From Acetatifactor sp. (GTDB lineage: Bacteria > Bacillota > Clostridia > Lachnospirales > Lachnospiraceae), in assembly GCA_016303085.1 (NCBI GenBank), contig JAEDMI010000013.1, positions 1 to 23,892 of the forward strand: 23,892 nucleotides of DNA. Reading direction: 5' to 3'. Made by a program: the position numbers and the translations under genes. This document shows positions 15,854 through 21,931 of the stretch, piece by piece. Numbering within the stretch: position 1 is the stretch's first letter; each line of letters begins with the position of its first letter. The notes below the pieces were generated by a model, which made no database searches, was not told where the DNA came from, and was given only the letters and a program-made list of their open reading frames with translations.

Positions 15854-16174
15854 TTAATTTAAAACCTGCTCCAGCTTTCCTTTCAGCTCCGATGTAGACA
15901 TTGCTCCTACAAAAAACTCCGCCGGCTTTCCATCCTTAAAAACAATAAATGCGGGAATATTGGAGATTCTGTACTGCTGTGCCAGCTGCATATTCTCATC
16001 CACATTACACTTTCCCACCTTAATTCTGCCTTCAAACTCCTCTGCCATCTTTTCCACTACCGGCGCCATCATCTTACAGGGACCGCACCAGTCCGCATAA
16101 AAATCCACCAGAACAGGGATAGATGCCTTCAAAACTTCAGTCTCAAAATTGTCGATTGTAAATTTGTACTCCAT
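15854..16174 (-). CDS. trxA: Thioredoxin
   Basis: Thioredoxin reduces disulfides in cytoplasmic proteins such as ribonucleotide reductase and is recycled by thioredoxin reductase. The 106-residue protein has the active-site WCGPC (Cys30 and Cys33), the buried Asp in VDFYADWCG, the cis-proline loop ISNIPAFIVFKDG and the closing VGAMSTSELKGKL. The ATG at 16174 has AAAGGAG six bases upstream and gives the usual length; the upstream frame extension to 16210 is basic and unlike the family. It sits 43 bases after trmB and one base before yitT, suggesting a trmB-trxA-yitT transcript. No thioredoxin reductase gene is in the window. Confidence 0.95.
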   Translation of the reverse strand: MEYKFTIDNFETEVLKASIPVLVDFYADWCGPCKMMAPVVEKMAEEFEGRIKVGKCNVDENMQLAQQYRISNIPAFIVFKDGKPAEFFVGAMSTSELKGKLEQVLN

Positions 16175-16217
16175 ATTTTCTCCTTTCCTGCGCTTTCGGC
16201 GCCAAATCACTTGTATT

Positions 16218-16862
16218 TTATCTATAAATTACATATTTACAAATAGGATTCCCCATTGCGGAAAATTTTTCTTCATACTCCGTCATGACATTTGTTTCCA
16301 TCAAAACAGAATCACTGTGTAAATCATAGGTAATCATTTCTGCTTTCCATCCGGCAGGTTCCAGTTCTTCCACCGCAAAATCAAACAACTCCCTGTTATC
16401 CGTTTTAAATTCCAGCCTGCTGTTTTTTTTCAGAATCACATCATAGCGGGCAAGGAATTCCCTGGAGGGAAGTCTGCGCTTGGCATGCCTGTCCTTTGGC
16501 CAGGGATCGGAAAAATTCAGATAAATCTTATCTACCTCACCGGGGCCGAACACCTTTGTAATATCCTCTGCATCCATGCGCAAAAATTTCAAATTCGGCA
16601 GTTCCTCCTGCTCCATCTTCTGAATTGCACGAAGCAGGACACTGGAATATTTTTCAATTCCCACATAATTTATTTCGGGATGCTCCTTAGCCATAGTATG
16701 AATAAATTTTCCCTTTCCCATTCCGATTTCAATATGAATCGGATTTTGATTTCCAAATATTTCTTTCCATGTTCCGGGGCACTGGGGCTGTACCGCTTCC
16801 TGAACTACGTAAAGGCTTTCGGCAATCACTTCCCGGGAACCTGTAATATTTCGCAGTCTCAT
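16218..16862 (-). CDS. trmB: tRNA (guanine-N7-)-methyltransferase
   Basis: TrmB methylates N7 of G46 in the variable loop of tRNAs using S-adenosylmethionine. The 214-residue product has the SAM-binding motif HIEIGMGKGKF (residues 43-53), the acidic end of the next strand in VGIEKYSS, the MDAED motif, and the family signature NFSDPWPKDRHAKRRL. The frame is open to a GTG at 16925. The ATG at 16862 is chosen because GGAGGA lies five bases upstream, the length fits the family, and the predicted start of transcription near 16926 would leave the GTG with no leader. It shares a divergent promoter region with the carboxypeptidase gene. Confidence 0.96.
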   Translation of the reverse strand: MRLRNITGSREVIAESLYVVQEAVQPQCPGTWKEIFGNQNPIHIEIGMGKGKFIHTMAKEHPEINYVGIEKYSSVLLRAIQKMEQEELPNLKFLRMDAEDITKVFGPGEVDKIYLNFSDPWPKDRHAKRRLPSREFLARYDVILKKNSRLEFKTDNRELFDFAVEELEPAGWKAEMITYDLHSDSVLMETNVMTEYEEKFSAMGNPICKYVIYR

Positions 16863-16932
16863 GACTATCCTCCGATTCTCTGCAATCTCAAAAGCTACAG
16901 CATCTGTATCACGGTAAATTGTCACCTTCCTT

Positions 16933-16961
16933 ACTGTACTTTATCTTGCATAACTTGTCAA
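16933..16961 (-). promoter_or_regulatory. Promoter of trmB
   Basis: On the minus strand a consensus TTGACA (16956-16961), a 17-base spacer and TACAGT (16933-16938) place the transcript start near 16926, giving a leader of about 64 bases. Its -35 overlaps the -35 of the opposing promoter at 16955-16983. Confidence 0.75.
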
Positions 16962-16983
16962 TGAGTTGCATCTTGTGTATACT
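16955..16983 (+). promoter_or_regulatory. Promoter of the D-Ala-D-Ala carboxypeptidase gene
   Basis: TTGTCA (16955-16960), a 17-base spacer and TATACT (16978-16983) form a SigA-type promoter 31 bases before the ATG. Five of the six -35 bases are shared with the opposite-strand -35 of trmB. Confidence 0.78.
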
Positions 16984-17014
16984 GAAAGGGAATTCTTTTC
17001 TATGAGGTCATATC

Positions 17015-18493
17015 ATGCAGCAATTTAGAAAAAATAAACGGACTAGCTTCATAAAGGCTCTGACGGCGGTATTTTGTACTCTGACTATGTTTCTGTCTCA
17101 GGAGCACACGGTTTTGGCTGACCGTCTGACTCCCGAGGAGAGACTGGAGATTCAACGGGCTATACCCATCGAATCCAATCAGGTACCTAACTGGCCCGCC
17201 GGTCCCGTTGTAGGGGCAGATTCCGCCATTCTCATCGAAGCGGAGACAGGAACCATTCTCTACGAAAAAAATATACATCAGAGAGAATATCCGGCAAGTA
17301 CCACAAAAATCCTGACGGCTCTGATTGCAAGCGAGCGCTGCGACTTGGATGAAATAGTCACATTCTCCCACGATGCTGTTTTCGATACTCCACGGGACAG
17401 CAGTCATATTGCCATGGATGTAGGACAGGAGCTCACCATGGAGCAGTGCCTGAATGCCATGCTTATCCGCTCAGCAAACGAAGTATGCTTTGCAACCGCG
17501 GAGCATATCACCGGCACCACCGACTGGTCTGTATTTGCGGATATTATGAATGAACGAGCCGGTGAACTGGGCTGCCTGAACTCCCATTTTGCAAATCCAA
17601 ACGGGTTGCCCGACGAGAACCACTACACCACCGCCTACGACCTGGCAATGATTGGCAGAGCCTTTTTTGCAAATGAGATGCTCTGTAAAATTACGTTGAC
17701 AAGACGCATGGAATTTCCCGCCACGGAAAAACTTCCTCAGGGAAAGCTGGAAGTCAATTTGATGAAAATTATACCCGGCGGCGAATATGCCTATGAATAT
17801 CTGGTGGGCTGCAAAACAGGATATACCGATGATGCCAGAAGCTGTCTGGTATCCTGCGCGGAAAAAGACGGTTTAAAACTGATTTGTGTAGTTATGAAGG
17901 ATGAAGCTCCCTATCAGTATGAAGACACTATTTCTCTCTTTAACTACGGCTTCAGCAATTTTGACAAGGTCAATGTTTCACAGGCAGAGACGAAATACAA
18001 TATAGATGATTCAAATATGTTTTACAGCGGGAATGACATCTTCGGAAGTTCCCAGTCGCTTTTAGCCTTAAATAAAGATGATTACATCATTCTGCCGAGA
18101 ACCGCTTCCTTTGAGGACGTTGATTCCGCTATTTCCTATGACACCGGCAACCCGGATCAGGCAGCTGTCATCAGGTATACCTATCACGGTGCAAATATCG
18201 GATCTGTCCGTGTCAATTTTACTCTGGATGACAGCGACAGCTATATTTTCGATTCCTTCACAGACGAAAGTACAGCTGCTTCCCGAGAAGAAACTGCTGA
18301 TAAACCGGTTGTTTTTGTAAATATCCTTAAGGTCTTGGGTATTGTTTTCGGCATTGTGATATTTATTTTTATTATCCTGCTGATTCGTGCTTTTTTGAAA
18401 AATTATGAATTTTCTCACAAGAACAATCGCAGAACCTGGCGCAGAGACAGAAAAAGACGTAAAAAAGCTGCAAAGCGTCCAGACAAATTTTAG
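17015..18493 (+). CDS. Serine-type D-Ala-D-Ala carboxypeptidase (PBP5-like), membrane-anchored
   Basis: This penicillin-binding protein trims the terminal D-Ala of peptidoglycan pentapeptides outside the cell. The 492-residue product has an N-terminal signal (basic NKRTSF, hydrophobic core, cut near VLA-DR at residue 36) and the peptidase S11 domain. The catalytic motifs are STTK (Ser95-Lys98), SAN (153-155) and KTG (267-269). A second beta-rich domain spans about 310-415. In place of the amphipathic membrane helix usual for DacA/DacF it ends with a true transmembrane segment (about 436-460) and a strongly basic cytoplasmic tail rich in Arg and Lys. GAGGT lies seven bases before the ATG. Its stop codon abuts the hairpin shared with the convergent exonuclease gene. 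It could be a dacA, dacF or dacB orthologue; I do not choose. Confidence 0.93.
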   Translation: MQQFRKNKRTSFIKALTAVFCTLTMFLSQEHTVLADRLTPEERLEIQRAIPIESNQVPNWPAGPVVGADSAILIEAETGTILYEKNIHQREYPASTTKILTALIASERCDLDEIVTFSHDAVFDTPRDSSHIAMDVGQELTMEQCLNAMLIRSANEVCFATAEHITGTTDWSVFADIMNERAGELGCLNSHFANPNGLPDENHYTTAYDLAMIGRAFFANEMLCKITLTRRMEFPATEKLPQGKLEVNLMKIIPGGEYAYEYLVGCKTGYTDDARSCLVSCAEKDGLKLICVVMKDEAPYQYEDTISLFNYGFSNFDKVNVSQAETKYNIDDSNMFYSGNDIFGSSQSLLALNKDDYIILPRTASFEDVDSAISYDTGNPDQAAVIRYTYHGANIGSVRVNFTLDDSDSYIFDSFTDESTAASREETADKPVVFVNILKVLGIVFGIVIFIFIILLIRAFLKNYEFSHKNNRRTWRRDRKRRKKAAKRPDKF

Positions 18494-18518
18494 GATTATG
18501 ACTTTTAAGTCATAATCC
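18493..18518. terminator. Hairpin between convergent genes, overlapping both stop codons
   Basis: GGATTATGACTT (18493-18504) and AAGTCATAATCC (18507-18518) form a perfect 12-bp inverted repeat. It includes the last base of the carboxypeptidase TAG (18491-18493) and the whole exonuclease stop codon (18510-18512). The plus strand continues with CTGTTTTTG, a moderate U-run; the minus strand U-run is weaker. Confidence 0.8.
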
Positions 18519-19475
18519 CTGTTTTTGTGAATGCTTCTTTCTCATTTCCTTTGTATGAAGGCTTCGTTCCCTGATTTTGACTGCCTCGTCGTCAGAGATA
18601 AGCTTTGTGGTCTTCACCACATAAATTTTTCCGCTGTCAGACCTGCGGATACGGATTTTGCCCTTGAGATAGCCGTGCTTTTCGCAGTATGCCAGACAAT
18701 AATAATGTCTCCCGTTAGGTGAAAACCATTTCAGCTTCTTCCGTAGATTTCTGTGACACAGATAACACTTGCTGGAGCTGACCTCCCGGTCTGCAAAGGC
18801 TTGCGTCTTATTGTCAAATTCTCTGGAAATATATTTTGCATAATTGTCAAATTGAATCTTTATCTCCTGTTCCCGGGTAAGCGGCGGATGAAACACATCA
18901 TAGGATACATTTTTCAGTACTGACCGATGCTGCTCCACAATCAGATTAAAAAGCTTTGCAGTATAATAGGCATCACTGAATGCGCGGTGAAAGGGAATAT
19001 CCTTTTCCAGCTCCATCATATCCACAGCATATTCCAAGGCCCGCCTTGACTTTCCGTCCTCAAAGGCAAGGCTGAACAGCTTCTGTACGTCCAGAAACGG
19101 AATCGGTCCATCTGACAATGGTGTCATTTTATAGAATTTCATGTTACGTTGAAGCTCCGTCAAGTCCAGACTGCCCCAGGTACAGAACATGTACTCCTCA
19201 GAGCCGCACCAGTCCAGAAAAGCCTCCGCAACCTCTGTAAACGGCTTCCCTCTCTCCAGCTCTTTCATCTGCAAATGAATCAACTTGCTGGTAATCTGAT
19301 GCATTTCATGATATACCTCAGGCTTTACAAGCTGACTGAATTCGCTAATCATGACACCTGCGTCATTTAGTTTTACAGCCCCGATTTCAATGACTTCAAA
19401 CAACAATTCTGCCGTTTCTTCCTCCGGACCGTTATTGCTCTGATTCCATTCCAAATCCAATACGATGTAATTCAT
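18510..19475 (-). CDS. DEDDh-type 3'-5' exonuclease with C-terminal zinc-ribbon-like region
   Basis: The protein is a predicted RNase T/DnaQ-like exonuclease, in the group often annotated as KapD-like. The 321-residue product begins MNYIVLDLEW with the first acidic pair (Asp7, Glu9). It has FCTWGSLDL (Asp104) and the DEDDh motif HRAFSD (His163, Asp168). After the nuclease fold (about residues 1-190) comes a separate region with CYLC (237/240) and C-x3-C (260/264), likely a zinc ribbon for nucleic acid or protein binding, and a basic C-terminus. The ATG at 19475 has GAGGAG seven bases upstream; the longer frame to 19508 has no such support. It overlaps the upstream hydrolase gene by 44 bases, so the two are probably coupled. 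The substrate (DNA or RNA) is not deducible. Confidence 0.88.
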   Translation of the reverse strand: MNYIVLDLEWNQSNNGPEEETAELLFEVIEIGAVKLNDAGVMISEFSQLVKPEVYHEMHQITSKLIHLQMKELERGKPFTEVAEAFLDWCGSEEYMFCTWGSLDLTELQRNMKFYKMTPLSDGPIPFLDVQKLFSLAFEDGKSRRALEYAVDMMELEKDIPFHRAFSDAYYTAKLFNLIVEQHRSVLKNVSYDVFHPPLTREQEIKIQFDNYAKYISREFDNKTQAFADREVSSSKCYLCHRNLRKKLKWFSPNGRHYYCLAYCEKHGYLKGKIRIRRSDSGKIYVVKTTKLISDDEAVKIRERSLHTKEMRKKHSQKQGL

Positions 19476-20547
19476 CCAGTATCTCCTCGTGCCAGCAGTG
19501 CTCCCCATCCCTTATGTCATGAAAGGGATACCTTTCTTCCCCATACAACAGATACGCATTTCGCACTGTCTCCATCTGTTCCAGTACATTCTCCAGACCA
19601 CGGGGTCCGTTGAGATGGTCGCTCCGGCAGGACTGTACCGCAAGAGGTCTGGGCGCAATCAGCGCGGCAATATCTCCCATATCAAAATGTTCCCAGAGGT
19701 GAGGCACATAGTTACAGCTGCAATTGCCGTTCAAAATCAACAGGGAATCCTTATATCCGTACAGATAACCGCTGATAATCACTTTCCTGATTCTCTCGTC
19801 CAGGGCAGATGCCCAGAGGGTCTGCATCCCACCCCCCGAAAATCCCATGACTCCCAAAGTATCCGTATTCCACTGTCCTCTCTGATACACATAGTCAATC
19901 AGTCTGGTTACATCCCAGGTACACATACCGATGACAGTCTCGCCCAGCGCTTCCGCCATGTGCGACAGATGAAAACAGGTACCAGTCAGAAAAGCCCTCT
20001 CATCCTCCTGATTTCTGAGAGCTTCATCCCGGCGCTCTCCGAAACCGCGGCAGTCCGGACAGATAGCCACATACCCGCGTTTAGCCATCTGCATACCGTA
20101 ATCATAATGAAAGAACTCTATTTTTTCCTTTACAGCCGGAATATCGTAGCAGCCTGCCACACTGTACTTGCCGCCACCCTGATGCCCGGGAAGGCAGAAA
20201 AAGCAATCCGGCTTTTCACCCGCCCCGCTCTTTTTTTCCGCCTCGGGAGGAATCAGTATATACATAGGCATCCATGTGTCCGGCTCCACCTGAATCACTA
20301 CTTTTTCGCGGATTATACCGTTCTCCAGCATAATCCGCTCTTCCGTGCGCGGAAGCAGCTCACAGGTTTCCATGTGTTTCCAGCCGATAAGCTCCCTCAA
20401 AGTCTGTCGGGAAGCCTGTTGCCATTGTTTCAGTTCCTCCGGGGTATTTCCCCTGAAAAAATCCTGTCTCCCATACCGGTCAAATTTTCTCAGCATTCCC
20501 GAAAGACTTCCGTAGAATTTCGGTATCTCAATAATTCTGTCGTTCAC
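19432..20547 (-). CDS. Alpha/beta hydrolase, dienelactone hydrolase / acetyl-xylan-esterase-like
   Basis: This is a predicted cytoplasmic serine esterase of about 371 residues with no signal peptide. Features visible are the oxyanion-side segment CLPGHQGGGKYS and the ICPDCRGFGERRDE block typical of acetyl-xylan-esterase-like hydrolases. The nucleophile elbow GFSGGG places the catalytic Ser near residue 237. A likely acid lies in SCRSDHLNG, and a likely His in the C-terminal GEHCWH. Start choice is between two GTG codons, 20556 and 20547. The second is preferred because GGAGAGG lies eight bases before it, whereas the first overlaps that site. It starts 16 bases after the preceding hydrolase gene and overlaps the exonuclease gene by 44 bases. 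The substrate is unknown; deacetylation of plant or host glycans is a guess. Confidence 0.82.
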   Translation of the reverse strand: MNDRIIEIPKFYGSLSGMLRKFDRYGRQDFFRGNTPEELKQWQQASRQTLRELIGWKHMETCELLPRTEERIMLENGIIREKVVIQVEPDTWMPMYILIPPEAEKKSGAGEKPDCFFCLPGHQGGGKYSVAGCYDIPAVKEKIEFFHYDYGMQMAKRGYVAICPDCRGFGERRDEALRNQEDERAFLTGTCFHLSHMAEALGETVIGMCTWDVTRLIDYVYQRGQWNTDTLGVMGFSGGGMQTLWASALDERIRKVIISGYLYGYKDSLLILNGNCSCNYVPHLWEHFDMGDIAALIAPRPLAVQSCRSDHLNGPRGLENVLEQMETVRNAYLLYGEERYPFHDIRDGEHCWHEEILDELHRIGFGMESEQ

Positions 20548-20563
20548 GGTTTCCACCTCTCCG

Positions 20564-21451
20564 TCAGCTTTCGGAATCTGAACCGTCTTTCTTATCCTGC
20601 ACTACATATCTGCTTTCCAGCCAGGTGTGCACCAGAGGAATCCATGAAGTACATTCCTCCTGAATGGCCCTGCCGTCCCGCGTCTCCGTCAATCGATTGG
20701 CAAGTCCCAGCCCATGTCCCCCTTCGGGATACATGTGAAATTCCGTGGGAACTCCTGCCCTGCGCAGCGCACTTACAAAAAGCAGTGAATTTTCCACCGG
20801 CACAGAGCCGTCCGTAAAGGTATGCCAGATAAATGTGGGAGGCGTTTCCGATGTCACTCTGTTTTCCAGAGACAACTTACACAGAAGGCTATCCTTGTCC
20901 TTCAAACGCTCTTTCTCTCCCTCTGTTTCACCCAGCAGGTTTTCAAAGGAACCCCGATGAGCAAATTCGCCGGAGGTAATAACAGGATAGCAGAGTATCA
21001 TGCCGTCAGGGCGAAGTAAACTTCGGTTTTCCCTCCCGATACCCGCTGCTTTTGCCGGAAAGTCTTCCTTCCAAAGCACTCCCAGACTCGCTGCAAGATG
21101 TCCGCCCGCGGAGCAACCAAGTACAATGACAGCCTCGGGGTCCACATGCCATTCTAAAGCATGCTGCCGAATCAACGCTATTGCCGTTGCCAGCTCTGTC
21201 AGTGCAACAGGATATCGGGCGGGTGCACAGGAGTATTTCAACACTGCCGCATGATATCCCATAGCAAGAAACTGCATGGCAAGGGCTTCCCCCTCCCTGA
21301 CAGATGTATAAGCGTAAGCTCCGCCCGGACAGATCAGGACCAGGGGTCTTTTGTCAATATTGATTTCTTCGTAATGATCCTGAATATAGGTAATTAATCC
21401 GGTTTCAGGCAAAGAGCCTTCCGCCTGAATGGGAATTATCTGATTGAGCAT
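20564..21451 (-). CDS. Alpha/beta hydrolase (esterase/lipase, Abhydrolase_3-like)
   Basis: The 295-residue predicted cytoplasmic esterase is of a different subfamily from its downstream neighbour. The oxyanion motif appears as ICPGGAYAYTS (where HGGG is usual). The nucleophile elbow is GCSAGGHLA (Ser114), the catalytic Asp is likely Asp214 in FTDGSVP, and the His is His246 in PEGGHGLGL. This pattern resembles the feruloyl or acetyl esterases of gut Firmicutes (BD-FAE group). GAGGAG lies seven bases before the ATG at 21451. Immediately upstream are five copies of a 22-bp-period repeat (21470-21567) that form its leader, and a 143-bp palindrome. It probably forms a transcript with the next hydrolase and the exonuclease. 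Confidence 0.87.
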   Translation of the reverse strand: MLNQIIPIQAEGSLPETGLITYIQDHYEEINIDKRPLVLICPGGAYAYTSVREGEALAMQFLAMGYHAAVLKYSCAPARYPVALTELATAIALIRQHALEWHVDPEAVIVLGCSAGGHLAASLGVLWKEDFPAKAAGIGRENRSLLRPDGMILCYPVITSGEFAHRGSFENLLGETEGEKERLKDKDSLLCKLSLENRVTSETPPTFIWHTFTDGSVPVENSLLFVSALRRAGVPTEFHMYPEGGHGLGLANRLTETRDGRAIQEECTSWIPLVHTWLESRYVVQDKKDGSDSES

Positions 21452-21469
21452 TGTATTCTCCTCTGCGCT

Positions 21470-21567
21470 CCGGGCTTATCTTCCCCTTATCCGGGCTTAT
21501 CTTCCCTTTATGCCGGGCTTATCCTTCCCTTGCGCCGGGCTTATCCTTCCCTTGCGCCGGGCTTATC
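21470..21567. repeat. Five tandem copies of a 22-bp-period repeat
   Basis: The core CCGGGCTTATC begins at 21470, 21491, 21513, 21535 and 21557, so the period is 21, 22, 22 and 22 bp. Units 3 and 4 have nearly the same linker (CTTCCCTT plus a few bases); earlier linkers drift. On the minus strand each unit reads GATAAGCCCGG after a purine-rich GGGAAG. The array ends right before the ribosome binding site of the hydrolase gene, and its last copy is part of the left arm of the adjoining palindrome. There is no room for CRISPR spacers. Confidence 0.9.
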
Positions 21568-21698
21568 ACAATATATTCTTCTGCCGACACGCTTGCGCTT
21601 GGGACTCGACGTAACGGATGCATAAGCGAGCAAAAAACGCTCGCTAAGCACCGACGTCTCGTACAGTCGGCATTAAGAATATATCGTGCTATCCCGGC
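21556..21698. repeat. 143-bp imperfect palindrome
   Basis: Paired blocks from outside in are GCCGGG (21556-21561) with CCCGGC (21693-21698), CAC with GTG, and ATATATTCTT (21571-21580) with AAGAATATAT (21675-21684). Next come GCCGAC (21583-21588) with GTCGGC (21666-21671), an imperfect GACGT-containing region, and a central hairpin AGCGAGC (21625-21631) with GCTCGCT (21639-21645) around an A-rich 7-base loop. No open frame or U-run is associated. It looks like a MITE-like or other palindromic intergenic element, or a very long RNA hairpin downstream of proS. Confidence 0.85.
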
Positions 21699-21772
21699 TT
21701 AGATGCACCATATGCCATATTTGTCAGCAGCAGGAATTCCTTTTTCTCCATGCCGGTTACTTACGCTCCGAC

Positions 21773-21931
21773 TTAGTACGCTCTGCCCCAGTATACCATC
21801 TTTTTGGCAGGCTTTCCGCAGCAGACACAGGTATCTGCAATGTGCTCCTGTTCAAAAGGCATGCAGCGGCTTGTAACAGCCAGCTTTTCTTTAATCTTAT
21901 CTTCGCATTCCTGCTCACCGCACCACATAGC
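21773..21931 (-). pseudogene. proS: C-terminal zinc domain of ProRS, cut off by an in-frame amber codon
   Basis: Directly after the TAG at 21932-21934 the same frame continues for 52 sense codons to a TAA at 21773-21775. The translation starts AMWCGEQEC and contains TSRCMPFEQEHIADTC, CCGKPAKKMVYW and the terminal GRAY. This is the conserved C-terminal domain of class 3 (archaeal-type) prolyl-tRNA synthetases, with Cys pairs as zinc ligands and the conserved final Tyr. No second stop or frame change interrupts it. Family members commonly have Lys at the amber position, one base away (AAG to TAG). Either the gene is broken, the codon is read through, or the base is wrong. Confidence 0.85.

Noticed and set aside
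21470..21567. Possible CRISPR array
   Set aside because: Cores recur every 21-22 bp with near-identical linkers, leaving no unique spacers, and no cas gene is present.
21689..21751. 20-codon minus-strand ORF after proS (starts MEKKEFLLL)
   Set aside because: No ribosome binding site precedes the ATG, it runs into the palindrome arm, and I recognise no family.
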